A stretch of DNA of 64,000 nucleotides, taken from Halorubrum depositum (lineage in GTDB: Archaea; Halobacteriota; Halobacteria; Halobacteriales; Haloferacaceae). Below, in pieces: positions 41,510 to 51,166 of this stretch. The stretch is from the NCBI RefSeq assembly GCF_007671725.1, contig NZ_VCNM01000001.1, forward strand, positions 372,001 through 436,000, given 5' to 3'. Both the position numbers and the translations under genes were made by a program. Below the pieces are notes generated by a model, which saw nothing but the letters and a program-made list of their open reading frames with translations, did not search any database and was not told where the DNA came from. Position 1 is the stretch's first letter; each line of letters begins with the position of its first letter.

Positions 41510-43189
41510 TCACCCGTCCGCGGGCTCGATGCCGACGACCACGAAGCGGGCGCCGCCCGACTCGGACTCCTCGACGGAGAGCTCCCAGCCGTGCGCCTCC
41601 GCGATGTCGACGACGATCGCGAGCCCGAGCCCCGTCCCGCCCTCCAGCGAGACGCCGCGCTCGGTCACCTCCGAGCGCTGCTCGGTCGGGACGCCGGGAC
41701 CGTCGTCGGCGACGGCGAGCGCGACGCCGTCGGGTCGCCGCTCGATCTCGACCCGCACCGCGACGTCGTCGCCGGCGTGTTCAGTCGCGTTGCGGAACAG
41801 GTTCGAGAGCAGCTGTTCGAGGCGGTCGCCGTCGGCGAACACCGTCGCGTCTGGCCCCTCGACGGAGAGCGTCGCGTCCGCGGTCTCGAGCCGCGACCAG
41901 ACCCGGCGGACGGTCGCGTCGAGGGACACCCGGTCCACGGAGTCGACCGAGCGCCCCGCGGTCGCAAGCGAGAGCAGCCCCTCGATCAGGTCGTCCATGC
42001 GCTCGTGGGCGTTCGCCGCCCGGTCGAGCGCGTCGTCGTTCTCCCCGTCGTCGTGGCGGGCGAGCTCGACCGCCGCGGTCGCCGCGGCGAGCGGGTTCCG
42101 GAGGTCGTGGGAGACGACGCCGGCGAAGTCCTCCAGGCGTTCGTTCTGCCGCTCCAGCTCCGCCTCGCGGCGCTCCAGCTCCGTCTGTCGGCGCTCTCGC
42201 TCGGTCACGTCGCGGAGCAGGAACACGTGACCGCGGTCCGTCCCGCGGGGGTCCGTTATCGGGTCCTCCTGGATGTCGAACTGCCGCCCGCCGATGGCGA
42301 TCGGGTGTTCGACGCCGACCTCCAGCCGCGGGAACACCGCCGAGAGCGACGAGCCGACCGCGTCCGGCGGGAGCAGCTCCTCGGCGGCCGGGTTGAGGTC
42401 GCGGATCCGACCGTCGGAGCCGGCCACGATCACCGGGTCCTGCATCACCTCGACGGCGGTGTCGCGGGCCACGACCGCGGCGTCGAGCGTCCCGAGCCAG
42501 AACACCGTTCCGTACAGGAAGACCCCGTGAACGACGAGCGCCGACGGGAACCACGCGAGGTTCGCGTAGCTCCCCAAATCGACCACGGTGGCGATCCCGG
42601 CGAGGAACGGGAACAGCGTTCCGAGGAGGATCACGAACGTCTGGAGCCGGTACCGGTTCCCGGTCCGCTGGTAGAGGTCCGCGACGACGAGGACGCCGAC
42701 GACGCAGAGCCCGTACGCGTAGAGGACGAACCCGATGTCGGCGAGGCCCAGCCCGAAGGAGAGCAGGGAGAACGGTCCCTCGACGACCGCGGCGAGCGAG
42801 CGCCGGGAGAGCCCGTGCGTGGCGCTCGACCACGCGAGCAGCACCCAGAGGAACGGGGGCGTCGCCAGCGCGACGATCCGGTGTTCCGTCCGCCACCGGT
42901 CGTGGCCGGCGAACGCGAGCGTGAACGCCGTCCAGATGCCGGGGACCGCGGCGACGAGCGGCGTCGCGAGGTTGAGCGTGACGACCATGACCAGCTCGCT
43001 CGCGCTGGCGACCCTGACCGCGTACAGCAGCGAGATTCCGCCGCCGCAGAGCAGGTAGAGGGCGACCTCGGTCCCGCCCGGCTGGTCGCGGTCCCGCCAC
43101 GCGACTCGACCGAGCCACAGTCCGATGATCCCGGCGAGGAGACAGGCTGCGAGGTACGCTCGCACCGGCAGCGCGCCGAGATCGCTCAT
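41510..43189 (-). CDS. Membrane sensor histidine kinase with 7TM sensor and PAS domain
   Basis: The 559-residue protein from ATG 43189 has about seven membrane segments in residues 1-230, a PAS domain (about 243-330, VMQDPVIVAGSDGRIRDLNPAAEELL), a coiled linker, a HisKA box (VVSHDLRNPLA, phospho-acceptor His361) and an HATPase domain to the C-terminus (NLFRNATEH, ADDGPGVP, GTGLGLAIV). It phosphorylates an unknown response regulator; none is encoded nearby. The much longer open frame to 43780 is a shadow. It is divergent from the lipoate-ligase-like gene. Confidence 0.93.
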   Translation of the reverse strand: MSDLGALPVRAYLAACLLAGIIGLWLGRVAWRDRDQPGGTEVALYLLCGGGISLLYAVRVASASELVMVVTLNLATPLVAAVPGIWTAFTLAFAGHDRWRTEHRIVALATPPFLWVLLAWSSATHGLSRRSLAAVVEGPFSLLSFGLGLADIGFVLYAYGLCVVGVLVVADLYQRTGNRYRLQTFVILLGTLFPFLAGIATVVDLGSYANLAWFPSALVVHGVFLYGTVFWLGTLDAAVVARDTAVEVMQDPVIVAGSDGRIRDLNPAAEELLPPDAVGSSLSAVFPRLEVGVEHPIAIGGRQFDIQEDPITDPRGTDRGHVFLLRDVTERERRQTELERREAELERQNERLEDFAGVVSHDLRNPLAAATAAVELARHDDGENDDALDRAANAHERMDDLIEGLLSLATAGRSVDSVDRVSLDATVRRVWSRLETADATLSVEGPDATVFADGDRLEQLLSNLFRNATEHAGDDVAVRVEIERRPDGVALAVADDGPGVPTEQRSEVTERGVSLEGGTGLGLAIVVDIAEAHGWELSVEESESGGARFVVVGIEPADG

Positions 43190-43327
43190 CGATACGTGAC
43201 CCAGTCCGAGCGCCGGCAAAACGTTTGTGTCATACGCCCGGGCGGCCGCCCTCGGCGGGCTATGGCTGCGGACAGAAGCCGTCTCCCGGGCGAAACCGCC
43301 TTGTCCGCGGCCGACCTGCGGACCGGT

Positions 43328-44083
43328 ATGCGCGTGCTCAGGGGGACCGCCGGCGACCCGGACACGGATCGGGAGCTGACGGCGTCGCTGCTCTCGGAAG
43401 CGGGTGCAGGGGAACCCGGACTCCGCGTGTGGACCCCGGCGCGGCAGCTCGCCTTCGGTCGCCGAGACGTCCGCGCGGAGGGGTTCGATCGGGCCGAGCG
43501 GATCGCCGCGAACCGCGGATTCCACACGGTCGAGCGCGACGTGGGCGGCCGGGCCGTCGCGTACGCCGGTGACACGCTCGCGTTCGCGCACGCGGTCCCG
43601 CTGGACGGTGGAGGCGAAACAGGGGAGTCGCTGGACGGAGGGGACGCGACGAGGAGGTCGCGGGGATCGATAACGGAGCGGTACGACTGCGCCGTCGAGA
43701 CGGTGATCGGGGCGCTCCGCGGACTCGGCGCCGACGTCGTCGCCGGCGAGCCGCCGGCGTCGTTCTGCCCGGGCGACCACTCCGTGCGCGTCGCCGGCGG
43801 CGGGAAGGTGTCGGGGATCGCCCAGCGCGTCCGCGCGGACGCGGCGCTGGTCGCCGGGTGCGTCGTCGTCGCGCCGTCGGACGCGAGCGAGATCGCCGCC
43901 GTCAGCGACGCGGTGTACGACGCCCTCGGCGTGCCGTTCGATCCCGAGACGGTCGGGAGCGTCGCGGCGGCCGGCGGTCCCGACGACCCGGAACGCGTCG
44001 CTCGGGCGCTGGAGGACGCGTTCGTCGACGGCCCGTGGGGCGACGGGTCGCGGCGGGTCGAGCGGATCGGCGCCGAGCGGTGA
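43328..44083 (+). CDS. Lipoate/biotin protein ligase family protein
   Basis: The 251-residue protein from ATG 43328 (MRVLRGTAGDPDTDRELTASLLSEAG) fits the haloarchaeal start, although ATG 43262 is in frame upstream. The BPL/LplA fold is shown by LRVWTPARQLAFGRRDVRAEGFDRAERIAANRGF, RDVGGRAVAYAGDTLAFAHAVP, and CPGDHSVRVAGGGKVSGIAQRVR with its substrate lysine GGKVSGIAQR. It should attach lipoate or an octanoyl group to E2 or GcvH proteins. The partner genes are not in the window. Confidence 0.88.
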   Translation: MRVLRGTAGDPDTDRELTASLLSEAGAGEPGLRVWTPARQLAFGRRDVRAEGFDRAERIAANRGFHTVERDVGGRAVAYAGDTLAFAHAVPLDGGGETGESLDGGDATRRSRGSITERYDCAVETVIGALRGLGADVVAGEPPASFCPGDHSVRVAGGGKVSGIAQRVRADAALVAGCVVVAPSDASEIAAVSDAVYDALGVPFDPETVGSVAAAGGPDDPERVARALEDAFVDGPWGDGSRRVERIGAER

Positions 44084-44187
44084 GTCCGTTCCCGAGTCGA
44101 ATCCACCCGACGAACCGGGTTCGAAGGCCGATCGGTCCGGATCGCGGTTTCGACGTGCTTTTTATTCGCGGGGGTCTCGGTTCGCCC

Positions 44188-44589
44188 ATGGCCGAATTCA
44201 AAGTCGTCATCGCCGACCCCGAGAGCGGCGAGACGTTCCAGCGAGAGGTCGACGGACAGGACGCCAACCGGTTCCTCGGTCGCGAGATCGGCGACGAGAT
44301 CGGCGGCGACGCCGTCGGCCTCTCCGAGCACGAGATCGAGATCACCGGCGGCTCCGACGAGACCGGCCGACCGATGCGCGAGGACGTCTCGGGCACCCGC
44401 CTGAAGGAGCTCCTCTTAGAGGGCGGCGTGGGCTTCAAGCCGTCCCGCGAGGGCGAGCGCAAGCGGATCACCGTCCGCGGCCGCGAGATCGACGACGACG
44501 TCGCGCAGATCAACGTCTCGGTGATCGAGGGCGACGACGTCGCCGCCGCGCTCGGCGAGGACGACGACGAAGACGCCGACGAGGAGTAA
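44188..44589 (+). CDS. rps6e: 30S ribosomal protein S6e
   Basis: The 133-residue archaeal/eukaryotic ribosomal protein begins MAEFKVVIADPESGETFQREVDGQDANRFLGREIGDEI. It contains the S6e signature LKELLLEGGVGFKPSREGERKRITVRG and has the short archaeal length (no phosphorylated C-terminal extension). It is located in the small subunit. An AT-rich TTTTTATTCGC element precedes the start by 25-30 bp. A conserved downstream gene follows 13 bp after the stop. Confidence 0.96.
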   Translation: MAEFKVVIADPESGETFQREVDGQDANRFLGREIGDEIGGDAVGLSEHEIEITGGSDETGRPMREDVSGTRLKELLLEGGVGFKPSREGERKRITVRGREIDDDVAQINVSVIEGDDVAAALGEDDDEDADEE

Positions 44590-44602
44590 GCGCCCGCTTT
44601 CG

Positions 44603-45070
44603 ATGCCCCGCGTTCCCTCCGACGACGAGGGCGTCGCTTCGATTCGCGTCTCGCTCTCCCGGAGCGGCGGCACTCGCCGCCCTTGCGTGCGGATCCCCGA
44701 CGACGACGAGCTCGGTGGCCGCGTCGAGTCCGGGACCTGCGAATCACTGGAGATGGCCGCCGGCGACGTGATCCGAGTCGCGGTCGACCGCGAGGAGTAC
44801 CACGCACCGGTGACCGCCGACAGCGCCGGACGGCTGATCCGCGGCGCGTTCGACAACCGGCGGCTCGCGCGCGAGGTCGGCGAGGGGGAGAACCGACTGG
44901 TGGCGTGGCTCGACGCGAACGACCGGGAGCCGGGCGACAGCGTCGTCCTCGACGTCGTCGTGCCGGGGGAGCTGTACGGGCTCCGGATCCCCGGCGATCG
45001 CGTCGTGTACGAAGCGACGCGCGGCCCGCCGTCGTCGCTCTCGGACATCGCGCGCGACCTCGACGGTTGA
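44603..45070 (+). CDS. Conserved haloarchaeal protein downstream of S6e (DUF7112-like)
   Basis: The 155-residue protein has a beta-rich fold: MPRVPSDDEGVASIRVSLSRSGGTRRPCVRIPDDDELGG, EMAAGDVIRVAVDREEYHAPVTAD, and LIRGAFDNRRLAREVGEGENRL. It resembles a haloarchaeal family that I recall as DUF7112. Residues GDSVVLDVVVPGELYGLRIPGDRVVYE suggest a double-psi or swapped-hairpin-like barrel. The 13-bp spacing suggests co-transcription with rps6e. The function is unknown. Confidence 0.83.
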   Translation: MPRVPSDDEGVASIRVSLSRSGGTRRPCVRIPDDDELGGRVESGTCESLEMAAGDVIRVAVDREEYHAPVTADSAGRLIRGAFDNRRLAREVGEGENRLVAWLDANDREPGDSVVLDVVVPGELYGLRIPGDRVVYEATRGPPSSLSDIARDLDG

Positions 45071-45159
45071 GTCGGTGCCGGGGGCGTGGGATCGAGGGCG
45101 CTTCGAGACCCCGCCCGCGGGTCGGATCGCTTATTCTCGCTCGGACCCGATCCGGAGGC

Positions 45160-46245
45160 ATGAGAGAGGTCGACGCGGATCTGACGGCGCTCGACCGCGG
45201 GATCATCAACGCCTTCCAGGGCGGGTTCCCGGTGACGGAGCGGCCCTTCGAGCCGGCCGCGGCGGCGCTGCGGGAGCACGGCGTCGACGTGACCGGGACC
45301 GAGCTGTGCGAGCGCGTGCGCGAGCTCGACGCGGAGGGTATCCTCTCGCGGTTCGGCGCGCTCGTCAACGCCGAGGAGATCGGCGGGGCGGCGTCGCTCG
45401 TCGCCATGCACGCGCCCGAGGACCGCTACGACGAGATCGCGGAGACCGTCAACGAGTTCACCGCGGTGGCGCACAACTACGAGCGCGAGCACCCGCACCT
45501 CAACATGTGGTTCGTCGTGAGCGTCGCCGACCATCCGGACCCGGACAAGGACGGGAACGACCGGGTCGAGGAGGTGCTCGCGGAGATAGAGGCGGCGACG
45601 GGCCAAGAGACGTACAACCTGCCGAAGCTCCGGGAGTTCCACGTCGGCGCGAAGTTCCTCGTCGACGGCCCGGTCTCCGACGGCGACGTCGACCTGTCCG
45701 AACTCGGTCCCGCGGTCGCGCCGAGCGACAGGGGGACGCTCACGCCCGACGAGCGCGACCTCGTCGTCGAGATCCAGGGCGGGCTCCCGATCACGGAGAC
45801 GCCGTACGCCGACGTGGCGGCCGCGATCGACGCGGACGTCGACTGGGTGATCGAGACGGTGAAGCGGTTCGAGGCGGAGGGGAAGGTGCGCCGCGTCGGC
45901 GTCATCCCGAACCACTACGCGCTCGGCTACACGGAGAACGGGATGACGGTCTGGGACGTGCCGGAGGACGCCCTCGACGAGGTCGGGCCGGCCGTCGCCT
46001 CGCTCGACTTCGTCACGCACTGCTACCAGCGCCCCCGGCACGCGGGCGTCTGGGAGTACAACTTCTTCGCGATGACGCACGGACGGACAGAGGCGGAGAG
46101 CGAGCGCCGCATCGCGGAGGTGAAAGAGCTGATGGACGAGCACTGGGAGGTCGGCGCCGCCGACTGGGACACGCTGTTCTCGACGCGGATCTTAAAGAAG
46201 ACGGGGATCCGGATCGCCGACCGCGCCGACAGCAACACGGCGTGA
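45160..46245 (+). CDS. Siroheme decarboxylase, AhbA-AhbB fused form
   Basis: The 361-residue protein consists of two tandem Lrp/AsnC-like halves: residues 1-180 (LDRGIINAFQGGFPVTERPFEPAAAAL, then HLNMWFVVSVAD) and 195-355 (DLVVEIQGGLPITETPYADVAAAID, then VWEYNFFAMTHGRTE). This duplicated structure matches the AhbA/AhbB siroheme decarboxylase heterodimer in a single chain. It removes acetate side-chain carboxyls from siroheme to give didecarboxysiroheme in the alternative heme pathway. It sits directly before the precorrin-2 dehydrogenase and glutamyl-tRNA reductase genes. Confidence 0.93.
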   Translation: MREVDADLTALDRGIINAFQGGFPVTERPFEPAAAALREHGVDVTGTELCERVRELDAEGILSRFGALVNAEEIGGAASLVAMHAPEDRYDEIAETVNEFTAVAHNYEREHPHLNMWFVVSVADHPDPDKDGNDRVEEVLAEIEAATGQETYNLPKLREFHVGAKFLVDGPVSDGDVDLSELGPAVAPSDRGTLTPDERDLVVEIQGGLPITETPYADVAAAIDADVDWVIETVKRFEAEGKVRRVGVIPNHYALGYTENGMTVWDVPEDALDEVGPAVASLDFVTHCYQRPRHAGVWEYNFFAMTHGRTEAESERRIAEVKELMDEHWEVGAADWDTLFSTRILKKTGIRIADRADSNTA

Positions 46246-46276
46246 TCCGCCGAATCGCGGTCCGGAGGCGGCGATC

Positions 46277-46975
46277 GTGATCCCGCTGTATCACGACTTC
46301 GCCGGGGAGTCGGTGCTCGTGTTCGGCGGGGGGAGCGTCGGCGCGCGGAAGGCGGCGCGGTTCGCCGGCGAGGCCCGCGTCGTCGTCGTGAGCCCGGCGT
46401 TCGACGAGCGGCTCGTCGACCTCGCGGAGACGGGGACGGACGGCGACGGAACGGGCGATCGGAGCGTCGAACTTGTCCGGGCCGCCCCGGACGCCGACGC
46501 GGTCGGAGAGTGGATCGACCGGCTCGAACCGGCCCTCGTGGTCGCCGCCACCGACGACGCCGCGGTCAACGCCGCGGCCGAGGCCGCCGCGCTCGACGCC
46601 GGGCTGCTCGTCAACCGGACGGACGTGTCGGCAGCGGACCGCTCGGGCGACCGCGACGCCCGGAGCGTCGTCGTCCCGGCGACCGTCGAGGACGACCCGG
46701 TGCGGGTCGCCCTCTCGACGGGGGGTTCGAGCCCGGCGTTGGCGAAGGCGCTCCGCGAGCGCGTCGAGGCCGAGATCGACGGCGCGGGCGCGATGGCGGA
46801 GCTCTCCGGCGAGCTGCGCGCGGAGCTCAGAGAGCGGGGGATAGCGCCCGAGACGCGCCGGGAGGCGATCCGTCGCGTCGTGCGATCCGAGGGGGTTTGG
46901 AAGGGTTTACAAAAGGGGAGATCCAACGGTCGACAAGAGGCGTACTCCGTGATCGAGGAGGTACTCAAGGGATGA
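46277..46975 (+). CDS. Precorrin-2 dehydrogenase/sirohydrochlorin ferrochelatase-like (Met8/CysG-N family)
   Basis: The 232-residue protein begins at GTG 46277 (IPLYHDFAGESVLVFGGGSVGARKAARF). An NAD-binding Rossmann motif GGGSVGARK is followed by LVVAATDDAAVNAA, VNRTDVS and STGGSSPALAKALRERVE, all typical of the Met8/CysG N-terminal domain. It oxidises precorrin-2 to sirohydrochlorin; chelatase activity is variable in the family. Its stop overlaps the hemA start as ATGA. Confidence 0.94.
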   Translation: MIPLYHDFAGESVLVFGGGSVGARKAARFAGEARVVVVSPAFDERLVDLAETGTDGDGTGDRSVELVRAAPDADAVGEWIDRLEPALVVAATDDAAVNAAAEAAALDAGLLVNRTDVSAADRSGDRDARSVVVPATVEDDPVRVALSTGGSSPALAKALRERVEAEIDGAGAMAELSGELRAELRERGIAPETRREAIRRVVRSEGVWKGLQKGRSNGRQEAYSVIEEVLKG

Positions 46976-48312
46976 AGGAGACGGGAGCCATCGCCGGCGT
47001 GAGCGTCGCTCACTCCCGCGCGACGGTCGACGAGATCGAGTCGGCCGGCGGCGACGGCGTCCGCGCGACCGTCTCGGACCTGCTCGCGCGCGACGGCGTC
47101 GAGGAGGCGTTCGCCCTCCAGACGTGCAACCGCTCGGAGGCGTTCGTCGTCACCGACCGGACCGTCGACGGGACCGACGCGCTGGCGTCGTTCGCCCCCG
47201 AGGTCCGCGGCGGCGCGGTCCGCCGACTCGACCACGAGGAGAGCTTGGAACACCTGATGCGCGTCGCCTCCGGGCTGGAGTCGCTCGTGCTCGGGGAAGA
47301 CCAGATCATCGGCCAGCTGCGGGAGGCGTACGAGGAGTCGAAGTCCGCGGGCGGCATCGGCCCCGTCCTGAAGGACGCGGTGACGAAGGCGCTCCACGTC
47401 GGGGAGCGCGCGCGGAACGAAACGTCGATCAACGAGGGCGTCGTCTCGCTGGGGTCGGCCGCGGTCAGGCTGGCCGCGACCGAGATTGACCTCACCGACG
47501 GCTCGGCGGTCGTCGTCGGCGCCGGCGAGATGGGGACGCTCGCGGCCCGGACGCTCGACGACACGGCCGTCTCCGAGATCGTCGTCGCGAACCGGACGGT
47601 GCCGAACGCGGAGTTCGTCGCCGGCGAGGTCGACACGCCCGCCGAGGCCGTGTCGCTCGCGGACCTCCCGGCGGTCGTCCCCGACGCCGACCTCGTGATC
47701 TCGGCGACCGGGAGCCCGGAGCCGGTGATCGAGCCGGAACACGTCGCGGACGCGGGGCGGCTCGTCTGCATTGACATCGCGCAGCCCCGCGACGTCGACC
47801 CGTCGGTATCCGATCGGGACGGCCTCACGCTGTACGACATCGACGCGTTGGAGGACGTGACGCGGCGAACCCGAGAGAGCCGCGAGGCCGAGGCGCGCGA
47901 GGTCGAGGCGATCATCGACGAGGAGCTCGACCGGATCCTGCGGGCGTACAAGCGCAAGCGCGCGGACGACGCCATCTCCGCGATGTACGCGGGCGCCGAC
48001 CGCGTGAAGGCGCGCGAGGTCGACCGCGCGCTCTCGAAGCTGGAGTCGCAGGGCGGGCTGACCGACGAGCAGCGCGAGACCGTCGGCGACATGGCGGACG
48101 CCCTCGTCGGCCAGCTGCTCGCGGCCCCCACCAGCTCGCTGCGCGACGCCGCCGGCGAGGACGACTGGGAGACGATCCGGACCGCCCTCCGGCTGTTCGA
48201 CCCCGAGTTCGACGCGCCGCCCGAGGTCCCGGGCGGAGAGTCGCCGGGCGAGGGAAGCGCGCCCGAGCTCGACGGCCCGCCGGAGTCGGTCGCCGAGGAG
48301 CTGGACGACTGA
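46972..48312 (+). CDS. hemA: Glutamyl-tRNA reductase
   Basis: The 446-residue enzyme catalyses the first step of tetrapyrrole synthesis, reducing glutamyl-tRNA to glutamate-1-semialdehyde. The nucleophile Cys52 lies in ALQTCNRSE. The substrate-recognition stretch is ESLVLGEDQIIGQLREAYEESK, the NADPH-binding motif is VVGAGEMG, and the dimerisation helix region is IIDEELDRILRAYKRKRADDAI. A haloarchaeal acidic C-terminal tail follows. It is the last gene of the siroheme/heme operon. Confidence 0.96.
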   Translation: MKETGAIAGVSVAHSRATVDEIESAGGDGVRATVSDLLARDGVEEAFALQTCNRSEAFVVTDRTVDGTDALASFAPEVRGGAVRRLDHEESLEHLMRVASGLESLVLGEDQIIGQLREAYEESKSAGGIGPVLKDAVTKALHVGERARNETSINEGVVSLGSAAVRLAATEIDLTDGSAVVVGAGEMGTLAARTLDDTAVSEIVVANRTVPNAEFVAGEVDTPAEAVSLADLPAVVPDADLVISATGSPEPVIEPEHVADAGRLVCIDIAQPRDVDPSVSDRDGLTLYDIDALEDVTRRTRESREAEAREVEAIIDEELDRILRAYKRKRADDAISAMYAGADRVKAREVDRALSKLESQGGLTDEQRETVGDMADALVGQLLAAPTSSLRDAAGEDDWETIRTALRLFDPEFDAPPEVPGGESPGEGSAPELDGPPESVAEELDD

Positions 48313-48373
48313 CCGCCGTCCCCCGCCGATCCGGTCCGCCGTCCTTTATTTTCCTCCGACCGTATCCGTCGCC

Positions 48374-49150
48374 ATGAAACTCTCCGAGTACGCGGAGCGG
48401 CTCGACGATGAGCTCGACACGGCGGCGTACGCCGACGTCGACGCCAGCGCGAACGGGCTCCAGGTGGGACCGGGCGACGCCGAGGTCGAGCGCGTCGCGT
48501 TCGCGGTCGACGCCGCACTCGCGACGATCGAGTCTGCCGCCGAGGCGGGCGCCGACGCCCTCGTCGTCCACCACGGGATCTCGTGGGGCGGGATCGACCG
48601 CGTCACCGGGCAGGCCTACGACCGGATCGAGGCGCTGGTCGAGAACGACCTCGCGCTGTACGTCTCGCATCTCCCGCTGGACGGCCATCCAGACCTCGGC
48701 AACGCGGCCGGCGTCGCCGGCGTGGTCGGGATCGAGGGCCGCGAGCCGTTCGGCGAGATCGGGCCGGTCACGATCGGGACGGTCGGCGAGATCGGTGCGC
48801 CTCGGTCCGCGGCTTCGATCCGCGAGACGCTCGACGGGTTCGAGGGGCAGCCCGACGGCGAGGACCGCCCGACGCGGGTGCTGGAGTTCGGACCCGACGT
48901 GATCGAGCGCGTCGCCGTCGTCACCGGATCGGGCGTCGACTGGCTCGACGAGGCTGTCGACGCGGGCGCCGACGCGCTGATCACGGGCGAGGGGAAGGGA
49001 CAGGTCTACCACGACGCCCGGGAGGCCGGGATCACGGTGTTCCTCGCCGGGCACTACGCGACCGAGACGTTCGGGGTGCGCTCGCTGGCGTCGCTGTCGG
49101 CGGAGTGGGGGCTGGAGACGGAGTACGTGAGCCACCCGACCGGGCTCTGA
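48374..49150 (+). CDS. Nif3-like dinuclear metal protein
   Basis: The 258-residue protein has the NIF3 motifs [41 protein letters not shown] (metal-binding HH), [39 protein letters not shown] and [10 protein letters not shown]. The family folds as a toroidal hexamer with a dinuclear metal centre. It has been linked to GTP cyclohydrolase I-type and cofactor-related functions without a settled activity. A TTTATTTTCC promoter element precedes the start. Confidence 0.94.
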   Translation: MKLSEYAERLDDELDTAAYADVDASANGLQVGPGDAEVERVAFAVDAALATIESAAEAGADALVVHHGISWGGIDRVTGQAYDRIEALVENDLALYVSHLPLDGHPDLGNAAGVAGVVGIEGREPFGEIGPVTIGTVGEIGAPRSAASIRETLDGFEGQPDGEDRPTRVLEFGPDVIERVAVVTGSGVDWLDEAVDAGADALITGEGKGQVYHDAREAGITVFLAGHYATETFGVRSLASLSAEWGLETEYVSHPTGL

Positions 49151-49232
49151 GAACGACGGCCGGACTCCGCGAGGTGTCCGATCCGTCGCCCCCGAACGCA
49201 ACCCTTACCGCTCGCGTCCGCCCACTCCGGGT

Positions 49233-50738
49233 ATGCGCGATCACTTCGAGGTCCGGGACCACGACGCCGCCGGGCGGATCGGCCGGCTGGAGGTCCCCCG
49301 CGCCGGGGTCACGGTCGAGACGCCGGCGCTGCTGCCGGTCGTCAACCCCAACGTGCTCACCGTCGAGCCGTCGCGGCTCCGCGAGGAGTTCGGCGCCGAG
49401 ATGCTGATCACCAACTCCTACATCATCCGGAGCACGGACCGGATCCGGGACCGGGTCGTCGAGGAGGGCCTGCACGACTACCTCGGCTTCGACGGCGCGA
49501 TCATGACCGACTCCGGCTCCTTCCAGCTCGCCGAGTACGGCGACATCGACGTCACCACCGAGGAGATCATCGAGTTCCAGCGGCAGATTGGGAGCGACGT
49601 GGCGACCCCCGTCGACGTCCCCACCCCGCCCGACGTCGACCGCGAGCGCGCCGAACGGGAGCTGGCGACCACCGAGGAGGCCCTCGCCGACGCGGAGGCG
49701 GCGGAGACGGGCGAGATGCTCGTCAACGCCCCCGTGCAGGGGTCGACATTCCCGGACCTCCGAGAGGCCGCTGGACGGCACGCGACGACCACCGATCTCG
49801 ACGTGTTCCCGGTCGGTGCGATGGTCCCGCTCCTGAACTCCTACCGCTACGCCGAGGTCGTCGAGGCAGTGCGCGCCGCGAAGCGCGGGCTCGACCCGGA
49901 CGCGCCGGTCCACCTGTTCGGCGCGGGCCACCCGATGATGCTCGCGCTGGCGGTCGCCGCCGGCTGCGACCTGTTCGACTCGGCCGCCTACGCGCTGATG
50001 GCGCGCGACGGGCGCTACCTGACGGTGTCGGGGACGGAACACCTCGAAGAAATGGAGTACTTCCCCTGCTCGTGTCCGGTCTGTGCCGAGCACACGCCCG
50101 CGGAGCTTCGGGGGATGCAGGGAGGCGACGGGGAGGGAGACGGCGACGCCGAGCGACTTCTGGCCGAGCACAACCTCCACGTCACCTTCGAGGAGCTCCG
50201 GCGCGTGAAGGCCGCGATCCGGTCCGGGAACCTCCTCGAGCTCGTCGACCGCCGCGCCCGCGGCCACCCCGCGATGCTCGACGGCTACCGGGCGCTGCTG
50301 GACCACGCCGACGAGCTGGAGCGTACCGACCCGGTGTCGAAGGACGCGTTCTTCTACACCTCCCACGAGTCGGCCCGGCGCCCCGAGATCCGTCGGCACC
50401 GCGACCGGCTCGCCCGGCTGGAGGCGCCCGACCGCCTGCTGCTCACGGAGTCGAACGCTCCCTCCACGCACGACTACGACGCCGTGTGGCGCGTGAAACC
50501 CCCCTTCGGCCCCTTCCCGCGGGCGCTCTCGGAGACGTACCCGCTCACCGCGGAGGTCCCGGAGCGACTCGACGAGGCGGCCCGAGTCGCCGCGGCCGAG
50601 GGCGTCGCCGCGCTCGCGGAGGCGAACCCGGAGACCGCGATCACGCTCGGCCACGACGGATGGCCCGAGACGGCGCTCGCCGCCGTTCCCGACCGCGTCG
50701 AGACCGAGGACCTGCGGACGCTCGGGCGGTCGGGGTAA
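49233..50738 (+). CDS. tgtA: Archaeosine tRNA-guanine transglycosylase TgtA
   Basis: The 501-residue enzyme exchanges guanine at position 15 of tRNA for preQ0. It carries the TGT catalytic Asp region [38 protein letters not shown], and the zinc site [10 protein letters not shown]. The C-terminal part (residues about 345-500) is the shorter archaeal C1-type domain without a visible PUA. The paralogue/partner ArcS at 51167 completes archaeosine synthesis. The two are separated by a 428-bp spacer with an insertion-element relic. Confidence 0.95.
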   Translation: MRDHFEVRDHDAAGRIGRLEVPRAGVTVETPALLPVVNPNVLTVEPSRLREEFGAEMLITNSYIIRSTDRIRDRVVEEGLHDYLGFDGAIMTDSGSFQLAEYGDIDVTTEEIIEFQRQIGSDVATPVDVPTPPDVDRERAERELATTEEALADAEAAETGEMLVNAPVQGSTFPDLREAAGRHATTTDLDVFPVGAMVPLLNSYRYAEVVEAVRAAKRGLDPDAPVHLFGAGHPMMLALAVAAGCDLFDSAAYALMARDGRYLTVSGTEHLEEMEYFPCSCPVCAEHTPAELRGMQGGDGEGDGDAERLLAEHNLHVTFEELRRVKAAIRSGNLLELVDRRARGHPAMLDGYRALLDHADELERTDPVSKDAFFYTSHESARRPEIRRHRDRLARLEAPDRLLLTESNAPSTHDYDAVWRVKPPFGPFPRALSETYPLTAEVPERLDEAARVAAAEGVAALAEANPETAITLGHDGWPETALAAVPDRVETEDLRTLGRSG

Positions 50739-51166
50739 GGAGGGGTTGTTGGATCCCTCAATCAGTGATAAATTTCAGTGGCTGTGCTGAATACAGGGCG
50801 CGTACGTGGTACGAACCAAGGGCGATCTACGGGAGAGAGAGTGATCGCTCAGTACAGATGATGTACTCAGCAGCGAGTGTTCCTTAGTTCACCTACGCTC
50901 TTGGTCGGATAGCCCACCTACTATAAGTTGCTGGCAGATGCCATTTCAATCATGTCATCCCCCGCCGCCGTCGCGCGTGTCGAACCGTCCTGCCATCGCC
51001 TCCGGCGAGGCTCGACCGGGTTAAAACGTTTGTCACGTCGGTATCGGTGCTGAGAGCCACACCGGACGGACCGCTCCCGATCGCGCCGTCTCGACCGGCG
51101 GCTCGCAGGGCGATCGCTCCCGGCGCGGAACACAAGAGAATTGACCGTCCCCGCGCGAGGGGACGT
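50739..51166. other. Spacer between tgtA and arcS with insertion-element end relic
   Basis: GGCTGTGCTGAATACAGGGC at 50780-50799 matches the element-end sequence at 7779 and 9537 and may pair with a degenerate inverse copy GTACTCAGCAGC at 50863-50874, enclosing about 70 bp. No gene with recognisable motifs was found. The remaining part is ordinary promoter-region sequence before arcS. Confidence 0.4.

Noticed and set aside
41504-44083. An 859-codon open frame on the plus strand across the histidine kinase
   Set aside because: Only its end (43328-44083) is the lipoate-ligase-like gene. The rest is an antisense shadow of the kinase produced by high GC.
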